Positions 10,701 to 21,026 of a stretch of 64,000 bases of DNA are shown here, in pieces (position 1 is the stretch's first letter; the number at the start of each line of letters is the position of its first letter). Below the pieces are notes generated by a model. That model ran no database searches. It was not told the origin of the DNA and saw only the letters and a list, made by a program, of their open reading frames with translations. The stretch comes from Geosiphon pyriformis (lineage: Eukaryota > Glomeromycota > Glomeromycetes > Archaeosporales > Geosiphonaceae): positions 114,894 through 178,893 of the forward strand of contig JAAOMT010000198.1 of assembly GCA_016748015.1 (NCBI GenBank), written 5' to 3'. The translations under genes were made by a program, and so were the position numbers.

Positions 10701-11099
10701 GTTGCATTTGTTACAGGGTACTTAAATTTCCTAAATTCAATTTATTGATCTCTTCTAATGTAAACAAGTAACTTTCTTTTGGCAAATTCTATACTTGTGA
10801 GATAATGTCACAGAATAAGAATAATTGTGCAAAATCTGGAATGGACTGGGGTTTTTCAGGATTCTGAATATTTGCGGATATGGAACTGATGAAAGTCCCT
10901 TTGGAGATTTCAATGACATCTTCTGTCAAGTTGTGGATGGGGATTTTGAAGTGTTTATGGGCTTTGGCCGGTAGGTATAGATTAGCAACATCAGCTAGAG
11001 AACAGATTTTGGGACTGGATTCAAATAACAGGGCTTGATCTTGGATCTTTCAATTCACCTTAAAGATGTATTGTCGGTATGGGGGAATGAAGATGATGG
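10701..11099 (-). pseudogene. Element E linker between dUTPase and RT
   Basis: The translation includes LYLPAKAHKHFKIPIHN and VIEISKGTFISSISANIQ, with stops. It corresponds to 16,271-16,711 in element D (LHIPAKNHSYIKISIYNN) and to the C-terminal half of the frame at 52,680-53,483 in element C. The family is not recognised. Its constant place directly after dUTPase suggests part of the same processed protein or a spacer. Confidence 0.5.
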
Positions 11100-11550
11100 T
11101 GTCGGTGTTGATAAATTCTACCTGGTCACTGTCTTCCTTCATGAAATTAACTGGTATGTTTTCTCTTTTACTTGATCCAAACCCATTGATTTCTCAGGCA
11201 GTGAGGCTTAACTCTTCTTGGGTTGTTACCAGGGTTAATTGGGATATTTTGACTAAGGGTAGGAAGATAGCTTGGGCAATCTTTTCTTGTAATTCTATTT
11301 TGTAGAGTCTGTCCAAATTGTTCTGTAGCATCACGATGATGTTTCCTGTGTAACCGGCATTAATGATTTCTCCTTTTATGTCGATTCCTTTCTTGGCTAG
11401 ACTAGATCAAAAGGCAACTTGTACCATTGTACTAACAGGAATTTCTAACACTATCTTAAGATCTATTTTTACGAGGGAATGTAGGGCTATAATAATGGGT
11501 GATTGTCTGGGATATTATAGGTTGAAACCGGCATTGGTGTCATGCGTTCT
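11100..11550 (-). pseudogene. Element E dUTPase domain
   Basis: The five dUTPase motifs are present in order on the minus strand: NAGFNL (near 11,520), SSLAKKGIDI, GEIINAGYTGNI, QEKIAQAIF and NGFGSSKRE (near 11,165-11,190). Motif 1 has Asn instead of Asp, motif 3 has Asn instead of the catalytic Asp, and an in-frame TGA replaces Arg in motif 2 (F*SSLAKKG). These are G-to-A and C-to-T changes expected from decay. The domain lies between the cysteine-rich region and the linker to RT, as in C and D. Confidence 0.8.
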
Positions 11551-13284
11551 TTTGGGACAGATTCTTTTCTCGTTGTCACTGTACCATTTTAGCTCTAGTT
11601 TTTTGGATAGGTTGGAATACGCGAGATACTGTTCTGTTTCGGTATCCTCAGTTGGATCTTGAAATGACATGTCCTCAGTGATTAATACCTCTTCTTCGGG
11701 CTCAGGTAGTTTGGTGATTGGAAACAGTATTCTTGGAGGCGGATTGAACATGAGATCATATTTGTCGCAGTACTAGAAGTAACAGGGGATCAAACAGTAA
11801 TTGCATAGTTTGGTATTCAAATCGGCCAACCTTTGCTTCTGTTTTTCACGAATTGGGACCAATTCCTGATATCAGTTTTGAAATGCATCTGGGTTATCTG
11901 TGAAAAAATCATCTTTGGGGTAGTCAGGTCCATTATATTTGGGTGTCCAAGGGTTGTCCTTGATTTCTCGTATTTCTTTGGGCATGGCACCTTCGGCCTT
12001 GGCACTTGCCATTCTCCAGATTTTATGGTCATTGTGTAGATAACCATCCAGCCTGTTGAGGGCTCATTTCCAAGCGTCCTCGATGGAGGTTCTCTTTTGT
12101 ACCCAATCATTGATTAATATAGTGTATTGACAAGTCTTGTCACATGTTCTTTCTTTGCCAAGCACATCATTCCAGAGTTCTTTATCTGACAGGATTTTGC
12201 CACATGTGAGGCATAGCATGTTGTCCCACTTGTCTCGTCATTTTGGTCATCCAAATCTTTCCAGTAAACAAGGTCTGCAATAGTATTTGGTGGCGGTGGG
12301 CCATTCTTCGTTGTTCCCAATACATGCACCCATAGTAGATAGTTTTTTTCCACAATCGACACATATTAGTCTTGGGGGTTGGTAAAATAAGTTTCTTTGA
12401 TTCAAGATTACGTATCCTAGTGATGACGATTGGGGTTCTTCTTTGGCTCTGCTTTTTCTTTTTTCTTCCCAGGTTAGTGGTGGGAGTAGTTCAGTTTGAT
12501 AATCATCCGCCCATGAAACCTGATAGGTTTTGATGGTTGGTAACATTGATGTGTCTTCGAATTCAATAAGGGGTTCCTTGGTACATTGGGTTTTAAAGTG
12601 TCTGCATATAACTGGAACTCAGGCATGCTGTTTGTTGAACATGAATTGAAGTTCTTGGGTGTTCCAGTCGAGAGTAGCATTGGCTTTTAACAACCAATCA
12701 TTTTTTACTAGAGCTTGATATTGAGTAGCTTTCATGACGAGTACTTTGATAGGGATTTGGATTCCATTAATCTCAAAAGGGAAGTTGTCAATTTCTCCTA
12801 TCGGGGTTTTTGTGTTTCCATCTGCTATAATGATCTGGGCAGTAGCAGCATGGTCTATTCAGCGACCTAGTTGGTCTATGAGCTGCTTTGTAATTATGCT
12901 ACCAGCTGATCCACTATCCAGGATTAATTTAATATCTATTTTTTTGACTCTGACATTGGTGTATAGAGCTGTTATTGGTTTATCTTGATTAATGGCTGCT
13001 CTACTAAAAAGGCTATGGGTGTTCAAATTATCGATGTCAAAAAGAAATATGGTGGCTAGGGTGGTGTCTTCGGTAATAGTGGCTGGTGGAATATTGCTTT
13101 TTGTTTGCTTGGAAGGTTGGGAGATTCGTTCTATATCTTCCCTTTCCACAGATGTAGATTTATCAAAACCCTGGTCTTCCATAAGACTGAGATAGGAAGC
13201 TTGATTCAAGTATCTAGTTGGTGTTGGTCGAGATTGGACAGGACCACAAGGGATTGGTTGAGACAGTCCACTGTTGGTTTGCAC
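11551..13284 (-). pseudogene. Element E retropepsin and cysteine-rich domain
   Basis: The aspartic protease has the catalytic segment LILDSGSAGSIITKQL (near 12,898-12,930). A flap-like region (IIIADGNTKTPIGEIDNFPF) and the usual end (NDWLLKANATLDWNTQELQF) follow. Next comes the cysteine-rich block LICVDCGKKLSTMGACIG, YYCRPCLLERFG, LCLTCGKILS and CDKTCQYTILIND, a possible zinc-binding domain of unknown role. A further CNYCLIPC segment lies just upstream of the dUTPase. The frame is the same as gag and RT but has about six stops. It is not a host gene: position, LTR boundaries and related copies all place it in the element. Confidence 0.75.
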
Positions 13285-13329
13285 CTGATTGTTGTTGGAA
13301 TTCCTCTATCTCTGATTATAATCTATAGC

Positions 13330-15129
13330 TCAAGGTCTGGACAGGCTGTAAGGGAAAGTTTGATAGTGAGGAATTGCTTGTGTCATTGGTGGTAGTTGAT
13401 AATAATTCTGGAGCAGTGGTTGAGTGTATGGGACTTGTTGTGTATATAGGGGTGGTTGATTCTGAGGTATGGAATATTGGGGTACCATGTTTTGCTGATA
13501 TCTGGGTTGCTGGTATGAGTTTCCTTGATTTTGGTTCATAATTTTTTTTCTGCAGTCACGAGCAATGTGTTCAGATTTCTGGCAGTAGTAACAGTTGTGA
13601 GGATCGGATCTCCAAGATTGTTGCTGTTGCTGATGGTTCTGTTGCTGTAGGTATCTACTGTTGTTGTTATTTTCTTTCCGTTGGGATGGTTGGTAAGTTC
13701 CTGTAGTTCTGGCTAAGAATCCCTCAATTTTCTGAGTTAGTTTTTCACTCAATTGGGTTATCTTTGCATTGATGTCAGAGGTTCCATTAATGGCTAAATT
13801 AACGGCTTGAGTATGGTTTACTTCTTGTTCTGCAGACTCAAAATTGCTAACAAGAGCGATGGCGTCTTGTAAACTGATCGGATGGTGGAGTTTTATGGAT
13901 CTTAGAATACCACTCCGCAATCCTTTAATGAATTGATTAAGAACTTGTGCCGCAGTGTAGTAGTCCCTTTCGATAGCTAATATTTAATGCAGGATTTGAT
14001 TGAATCATCCAAGATAAGTAGTTACTGCTTCATGATTTTTTTGTTTAATTATGCTGAATTGATTCTACAATTGGATTAATGTATTGGGGTCACAGAAGTA
14101 TTGCAGAAATGTGAATTTAAACTTGGTAAAGAAGGTAGGCTTCTCTGCGAGGCTCTGGTACCACGAATTGGCAGTTCTGGTCAGAAAAAACGGCAGTGCC
14201 TGAATTGTGCAGTCATTGTTCTAACCATTAGCGGTAATTGCTTTCTCGGCATCCACGATCTAAGAATATGCATTATCTTCTTCACCAGAGAATTTTTCCA
14301 ATTTAGCAATATCCCGGTAAGTCATGATCCGGTTAATGGGTGGGGTGTTACTGGTTATGTTTAAAGGGATTGGTGTCCATGTATTCAAGTGTTCTCCAGG
14401 TGCTAATGTTGGTTGCTTTCCTTTGTTACTTGAACCAATAGGTTGTAAGATAGCTGTTTCTTCTGTCAGGAGAGATGCTGATTCTGCTAGGTTTTGTGCT
14501 AGTGGCTGTTCCCAAGTTAACGGGTTTCCTTCTGTTTGACCAGCTGCTGGGGTAAGATTTCCAAACAGCGATCTGTATTCTTCTAGTGATTTGGTCCAAC
14601 TGTGTTGATTCCAAGAGTGTGAATTTCCAGAAGTTTGTAGTGTTTCCGACTGGGTTTCCGGGGGTGGGTTGAATACAATTCTACTCTGGGGTGTCTGATG
14701 ATATGATGGAGTTGTTGGGGAGAGGACCCTTGGTTTCTTGTTGACCGTGGACTTGGCTTGGGCAGTTATGGAGTTGTTGGATTTGTTTTCGTATTCCTTA
14801 AGGTCGGATTCCACTGGTTGTTGTACTTAAGAGAATCATTGTGCCATGTAATATTTAATGTCTGTATCGATTATGCGCAGAGTTTCAGCGATTGCTCGGG
14901 TAGTTGTGGCTGTTGAGTACCCTAGTAAGCTTTGATGGATTTGTTCTTCAAGTCTTCCTGTATCAGTTGCACGGCCTAACAAGCAGTCAATTTTTGCATT
15001 GATATAGTTACAAAAATCACTTTCTGTGTAAGTGGTTTCTGCTGGTATTCTTAGGTCTTTTTGAAAGTATTGAAATAGTGCTTTTCCGTACAAGGAGTGG
15101 TCCTTTCTTATTGTTCCAATAGTCACCAC
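13330..15129 (-). pseudogene. Element E gag
   Basis: Gag forms the particle that packages element RNA. The chosen start (MVTIGTIRKDH) is the first Met after the primer site. A retrotransposon-gag core follows near 14,000-14,300 (TANSWYQSLAEKPTFFTKFK, then FNQILH). Next is a Gln/Asn-rich stretch and an intact CCHC knuckle CYYCQKSEHIARDC (13,551-13,600). The C-terminus is Pro/Gln/Tyr-rich. The frame continues into protease without a shift, consistent with a single Gag-Pol. Stops near 14,830 and in 13,920-14,260 break it. Confidence 0.75.
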
Positions 15130-15175
15130 TTTTATGTATTTTTGGGGGTGCTCTGTCTCTGTGGATTTATAACTT

Positions 15176-15191
15176 TACAGAGAGCACCAAA
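15176..15191 (-). other. Element E primer binding site
   Basis: Directly after the 5' LTR the minus strand reads TTTGGTGCTCTCTGTA. TGG-initial sequences here are typical of tRNA primer sites. Element C has the almost identical TTTGGTGCTCTCCCAT at the same place. The tRNA was not identified. A self-complementary copy exists inside the LTR (15,225-15,241). Confidence 0.6.
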
Positions 15192-16256
15192 TGTTACGGG
15201 TAAACTTGGTGGGTATGGGAAATGGTAACGTTTGGTGCTCTTAATTATGAATGATGCGTCTTCCGCGTAATTCTGTTGGCTTAGTCTTAATTATCAGTCT
15301 CTGAAAGTTTATTTCTGGATGTAAATTTACCTGTTAAGTTCTTTGGTTATAAGGCACAGAGTTTGTCTTTCATTAATTGCAATGTTTTTCGTAAATGTGA
15401 GCTTTCTTCTCCGAGCTAATGAGTGCAGTTATTAGGGTCTGGCATTGTCTTTTCGCCCTTCTGGTAAGCTAACAAGATAATGTTAATATCCAAAACTTAG
15501 GAGGAGCTTCCCTCTTTTACCAGACTATCATGAAGTCTATTCCTAGACAGTCGATTTTACTATGTTGCCACTCCACAAAAATAAGACAAAAAAAGAAAAA
15601 AAAGAGAAAAAAAAAAGATAAATTAGTATCGTCAATTGCCATGATCAAGAGCAATTAGTTCAAATCATTAATAGGTTTGAGGCGGTTATGCTAAGAGCAT
15701 CTGTCTTAGAATGGAGGTACAAGACAAGGATTAATTCATGTAAATTCTACGAAGTTTGAGAACATAAATTCGTGATTCTGATTTCTTTTTAATAATTGGT
15801 TTATTTCAGGAGATGAAATAGGAAAAATAATAAAGGATAAAGGGATATGGATATTTAATTCTTGTCTAGAGATTCATATCTATCTGTCTGTCTTTTTTCA
15901 CTTTTACAACTACTTGCTTTTATACATTTTTTTGGTTTTACAGGATTGCTTTCAATTGTCTTGCTATCGTTAGCTATTGCTTTGTTGTTTCTGTTATTGC
16001 TTTGTTTTTCTACATTATTGCTAGTTATCCTATGTTATAACATGTTATTTGACATTATTACATGTTATTCTGTGTTATCCTGTGTTATAACATATTATCC
16101 TACATTATTGTGCACTATTCTGTGTTATCCTACATTATAACATGTTATTCTACATTATAATGCATTATCCAACATTATTGCGCATTATTCTGTGTTTTGT
16201 CACGTTTTGGTCATGTTTTTTCATAACTTTGGATTGGTTTTTCTACTTGGGTAACA
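15192..16256 (-). repeat. Element E 5' LTR (1,065 bp)
   Basis: It starts TGTTACGGG and ends GGGTAACA on the plus strand. It is highly similar to the LTR at 6,084-7,135, including the 12-bp repeat region (about 16,015-16,200) and the A-rich tract near 15,590-15,620. Right flank ATGT equals the left flank of the other E LTR. The open frame at 15,862-16,140 is only translated LTR repeat. Confidence 0.9.
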
Positions 16257-16711
16257 ATGTACCAGTTAATATGGCAGAAGAAGAGGTTATTAACAAAAAA
16301 GAAATTATCTCCATTCATCAACCAATCTCTATTTCATCATATAACAGGTTCATAGTCAAAATAGAAAAAAAAGTGAAGGATCAAGTTCAGATTTTTGAGG
16401 CGAAAACAAAACTTTGCAAATCAAAAAAAATTGGATTAGTCAATTTACACATACCAGCCAAGAACCACAGTTATATTAAAATTTCTATTTACAACAACAT
16501 GAAAGATATCATCAAGATATCAGAAAGAACTATTATTAGATATTTAACCATTGAAATTGAAAATCAACTGCCAGACACCATTCCAGATTTTTCACAACTG
16601 TGTAAATATGTAGATATTACATCACAAACCATTTATGGACAAAACAAATGTTATCTGTTACAGCCAGAACAATTGGAACAGATAAACATGGGAAATCTAG
16701 ACCCACTTTAA
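16257..16711 (+). pseudogene. Element D pol: dUTPase end and linker
   Basis: The sequence picks up the dUTPase C-terminus (VPVNMAEEE) exactly where it was cut at 5,063, in the right phase once one ATGT copy is removed. The linker reads ISIHQPISISSYNRF and LVNLHIPAKNHSYIKISIYN, related to the same region in E and C. It ends in a stop (TAG-like, near 16,709) just before RT, which continues in the same frame. An apparent Met start upstream in the E LTR is not part of the gene. Confidence 0.7.
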
Positions 16712-17674
16712 TAGATGCAACTCAAGATGTTACTTAACAATTTCAATAATATCTTTATCAGCAAAAATGAATTTGGCAGAACTGATATAATCCAGCACCA
16801 GATCAAGACTGGAGATGCAATGCTAATTAAACAAAAAGCATATAGAGTATCACCAGTCAGCCATAAGATTATTTGTCAAAAAATCAATCGGATGCTTGAC
16901 AATAAGTTAATTCAATCATTAATAAGTCTATGGTTATTACCAGTAGTACTAGTCCAAAAGAAAAATGGGAAGATTTGTTTTTGTGTGGATTATAAAAAAC
17001 TCAATAGTGTTACTTGTGGAAACAATTATCCAACTCCATAGATCCAGGAATTATTTGACACTTTTGGTGGAAATAAATGGTTCTTAATATTGGATCTGAA
17101 TAATAATTACTAGCAAATAGCCATGGATCCAACTGACAAAGAAAAAATGGCATTTACTACAAGAGAAGGAAACTTTGAGTTTGAAGTCATGCCATTTAGA
17201 TTGATGAATACACCAGCCACATTCCAACAACTAATAGAAATTGTTTATACTAGACTATTGTGGAAGTCAGTAGTTATATACTTGGATGATACAAATGTGT
17301 TTTTAAAAACATTCAATGATCATCTATATTATCTTCAATAAGTGTTTGAAAGACTAAGAAGAGCTGGATTAAAACTGAATGCAATCAAATGTTTCTTTGA
17401 AAAAATAGAACTCAAGTTTTTGGGACATGTTGTAAGCAAAAACGGTATCAAAATGGATCCAGACAAGATTAAAGTAGTCAAAAACTTTCCAGTACCAAAC
17501 AACTTAACTGAACCAAGAGCATTTTTGGGATTTGCTGAATACTACCACCACTTTATTAAAGATTTTTCCAAAATAGCTCAATTACTGCACCAGCTTCAAA
17601 CAAAGAACACCAAATATGAATGGACAAAAACTCAGCAAAAAGCTTTTGATACATTAAGAAGAAAGCTTATCTAA
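16712..17674 (+). pseudogene. Element D reverse transcriptase
   Basis: The order of RT motifs is intact: PVVLVQKKNGKICFCVDYKK, FLILDLNNNY*QIAMD, GNFEFEVMPFRLMNTPATFQ and VVIYLDDTNVF, with the catalytic YLDD preserved, followed by LKFLGHVVSKNGIK and FAEYYHHFIKDFS. In-frame stops interrupt it: TAG after YPTP, TAG where the conserved Trp of GYWQ is expected, and TAA after YYLQ. All pieces are in one frame, so substitutions rather than shifts disabled it. It is the least damaged RT catalytic core of the gypsy copies in the window. Confidence 0.85.
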
Positions 17675-18112
17675 GCTTCAGTACTAATTTATCTGGATCA
17701 TAGCAAGTCATTTATAATCACAACCAATGTGTTAGGTCAAGCATTAGAAGCAGTACTATCACAGAAGGGACCAGATGGAAAAGAACATCCAGTAGTATAT
17801 GCCAGCCAAAGTTTGAGCCCAGTGGAAAAGAACTATAGAACACCAGCACTAGAACACTTAGCTATTTACTGGACAGTAATAAAATAAAAAAAATACTTGA
17901 ACCAGAAATTTGACATTTATACAGACCATAAAGGATTAACTTTAATCCAGAAGCAGAAATTTGGAGATGATTACTATGCTCAATGGAAAATAGAACTTGT
18001 ATTATACAAATATACAGTATATTATAAAAAGGGAAAAGAAAACAGAAATGCTGATGGGTTGTTGCAAATAAGACAAATCTAAAAACATTTCAACCCAAAA
18101 ACATAACAAAAG
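17675..18112 (+). pseudogene. Element D RNase H
   Basis: It continues the RT frame. RNase H blocks seen are FIITTNVLGQALEAVLSQ, EKNYRTPALEHLAIYW, FDIYTDHKGLTLI and KGKENRNADGLLQI. The first catalytic Asp (usually TDAS) appears changed to TTNV, while YTDHKGL keeps its Asp. A stop (TAA) replaces the Trp usually found before KKYL, near 17,885. It ends with a TAA at 18,080-18,082. Confidence 0.75.
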
Positions 18113-19489
18113 ATGAATATCCAAAAATATCAACAATTTCAACATTATATAAATATCCAATTGTTCAAGGAGAAATTATCTCAAAAGAAACAAAACAACA
18201 TAAAACAGCAATCAAAATATTTTATTTATCATCAAAATATATTGTACCAAAAAAACAGAAGAAATCCAGACCAGCCAACAAAAGTAATTACAAAACCAGA
18301 AAAAGAAACAATATTGTTTAACATACACTCAGATCCAACAGTAGGACACTTTCATAAAGAAGCAACTATGGAAAAAACTAAAAAAAGATACTATTGATTA
18401 TTAATATATCCAAACATTATCCAATATGTTCAGAATTGTGATGCTTGTCAGAGAAAAGGAGGAGCAAAACCAAGTGAATTGTTAAGACCAATCAAAGTAG
18501 AACAACTATTCAATCAAATTGGAATTAATCTAGTTAGACTATTAACAATAACTAGCAAAAACAACAGATATATTGCAGTAGCCATGAATTATCTTACTAA
18601 ATGGCCAGAAACAAAAGCCATTCAAAAAGCAGATGCAAAATCCATTGCTAAATTTATTCATTAAGACTTGATCTGTTGACACAGATGTCTAAAAGAACTA
18701 CTATCAGATCAAGAAACTCACTTTGTGAACAGAACATTGACAAAATTAAGTCAAAGATTTGGAATAAAAAAACTATTATTATTACTATATCATCTACAAA
18801 CAAATGGGTTAGTTGAAAGATTTAACAGAACATTATGTGAAGCAATCACCAAAATCAGTTAAGAAAACTAAGACAAATAAGACTTGTTTATATCATCAGT
18901 ATTATTGGCTTATCAGACAATAAAACAAGACACTACACAAGCAACACCATTCAAATTAGTATATGGTAAAACAGCAATATTATCAGTTGAGATAGAAGTT
19001 AACACTTATCCAACAGAAACAATAACTGAAGACAATTTCCAGAAAACATTGCTAAGAAGAACATATGACTTAATAGAGACACTAGAAAACAAACAGCAAA
19101 GAGCAGCTAATAACATCCAAAAGTCACAAGAGAAACAAAAAGAAAGACATAATAACCAACTACCAGATAAACCAGTTGAATTCAGAATTGAAGACAAAGT
19201 ACTTTTACATCATACCAAAGTAAAAAAAAAATGGAGTGGAAAATTTGACCCCAAATGGGATGGACCATTTCACATAGAAAAAATTCTTGGAAATAAAGCT
19301 TATAAATTAAGATGGAACAACAAAATTTTAGCCAAAGCAGCACATAGTAATCGACTGAAACCATATCATCATATAGTATCACCATCCATCAGTAATATTC
19401 CACAATTAAGAGTACAGCAAATACTAGTCCAACTAGATGAGATTCCACGAAATCTGGAACCAATTATAATTATTGAACCAAACACATAA
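18113..19489 (+). pseudogene. Element D integrase
   Basis: The N-terminal zinc domain is visible (HSDPTVGHFHKEAT, then CDACQRKGG). The catalytic core runs through IGINLVRLLTIT (first Asp lost: IGID is usual), LLSDQETHFVN (Asp kept) and QTNGLVERFNRTLCEA (Glu kept). The C-terminal GPF module is intact: WDGPFHIEKILGNKAYKLR. The last open part (18,884-19,489) is 201 codons long. Stops lie near 18,396, 18,662 and 18,858. The frame matches RT/RNase H, so pol was one frame. Confidence 0.85.
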
Positions 19490-19715
19490 AATTGAACAAT
19501 AAAAAAGAGTATATAAAAACATGATAGATACAATGAAAAACTCCAAAAAAATGGAAATCACTGACAATATCCACTCACTAGCATAACAACTCTTCTAACT
19601 GATTTAACAACAGAATATAAAAATTACTATCAATCAACAAACCATTTGATACCAAGATACCAGAAAGAGACCCAAATACAAAAGTCAAAAAAAAACAGAA
19701 AACACTATCAACAAA

Positions 19716-20189
19716 ATGATTTTGAAAATAAAATTAACAATAGAAGAACCAATAAGTGTCACCACATATCAAGAGTTAACCAAAGAAACTTGGAAATGGT
19801 GAATACATGAGTTTCCAAAGAACTTTTGTTATTTCTACTTGGGACAACACTTGAACATTCAGAACTTATACACAGATAAAACAAAACGATTATTTGATAC
19901 AACAATACTACAACAACTGAAACAATTTGTAAGAAAAAACAATTTGATTACACAAGCAAGAGCCATTTATTGGCTACATACTGGATTTCAAAACAGACTG
20001 AAAATCTTACTTAATCCAGAAATGGACTCTATTACAGTTAACCAAATGGAAAAAATAATCAACACCCAATTTAAAAAGTTATAAAACAAGATAACTCAAG
20101 TAATTTTTGAAAAAGAAGTTCAAGAAATACTCAAAGATGGGAAATTAGAGTTAGGAGATTTGGGAGATCTTGACGGAACTCAATATTAA
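19716..20189 (+). pseudogene. Element D 3' accessory ORF (unrecognised protein)
   Basis: This separate frame of about 158 codons starts at ATG 19,716 downstream of integrase. It begins MILKIKLTIEEPISVTTY, continues CYFYLGQHLNIQNLY and LKILLNPEMDSITVNQM, and ends DGTQY before a TAA at 20,187. It has two internal stops (TGA after KW; TAA at 20,082). The C-terminal block aligns with the B, C and E copies. No known family is recognised, and no membrane segment or signal peptide is seen. A purine tract (AAAAAGGAAGAAATAA) follows. Confidence 0.6.
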
Positions 20190-20203
20190 AAAGGAAGAAA
20201 TAA

Positions 20204-21026
20204 TGTTACTTATAAAATATAGGAAGTATATTAGCATATAAAATTAGCCAATTAGAAATAGCCATAGTAAATGTGGAATTCTAAGATTCCAGGAATTTCA
20301 GGATTCTTGTATAAGAAATCGCAGAATTCCAGAATTCCTCTTAAAAAAAATTGCAAGATTTCAGGAATTCTAGGATTCCTAGTGTAAAAAATTAAGAAAT
20401 TGAGAAATCTTAATTATGTATATATAGAGGTAGCATTAGAAATAGAAAAAACAGACCTCTTAGTTTAGATCTGATCTAAGCAATCTTCCACATCACAAAT
20501 ATTAATAAATAATTATTCATTATCTCAATCTACTTTCTACTATTAACACTTCATGTTGATAGTAATTCATACTTAATCACATTGGAACAATAGCTCTTAA
20601 TCATGGCTATTGATGGGATACTAACTTGTAAAATTACCTTGGCTTATTTTTTTTATTTTCTTTGTTTTCTGTTATTTTTTATTATTATTTCTTTTGTTGT
20701 TTACTAAATTGATTAAGAATTAAGCACTAAATTATTAACATCAAGAATTGCCTGGTAAAAAACTCCTGCAAGTGAGTAAAGCACATAAAAGAATTACAAA
20801 TTACTTACTAGAAGATTGCTGACCACCAAGCCAAGAAAAAAATTGATAGAATTGCAATTCCAAGAAACTACTAAAAACAACTATTGAATCTTTGTTCATT
20901 GTACAAAGAACTCAACCAAAATCTTCAGATACAAACCATCTTTAGTAATCAAAATTATTATATTAATTGAGTACCAAGTTATGGATTTGTTATTTGCTTT
21001 GAGACCCCAAATAATCACCTGTAACA
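20204..21026 (+). repeat. Element D 3' LTR (823 bp)
   Basis: It begins TGTTACTTATA after a polypurine tract and ends CACCTGTAACA. Related copies are the solo LTRs at 39,602-40,497 and 47,418-58,213 (split). Its U3-like part (20,275-20,400) carries repeated near-palindromic units around AGAATTCCAGGAATTTCAGG. A TATA-like stretch follows (ATGTATATATAG, near 20,415-20,426). To the right the sequence is LINE L2, so D was inserted in L2. Confidence 0.8.

Larger units (their letters stand above)
5064..16256 (-). mobile_element. Element E: nearly complete Ty3/gypsy (Metaviridae) retrotransposon with dUTPase
   Basis: On the minus strand the order is LTR, primer site, gag with CCHC knuckle, retropepsin, zinc-ribbon-like domain, dUTPase, RT, RNase H, integrase, accessory ORF, polypurine tract, LTR. 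It is about 10.2 kb after removing the nested C solo LTR. The target duplication ATGT is exact (5,060-5,063 and 16,257-16,260), and removing one copy restores the dUTPase reading frame of element D. Gag through RNase H lie in one frame, so Gag-Pol was probably a single polyprotein. Several stops and a shift before integrase make it defective. Confidence 0.9.
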
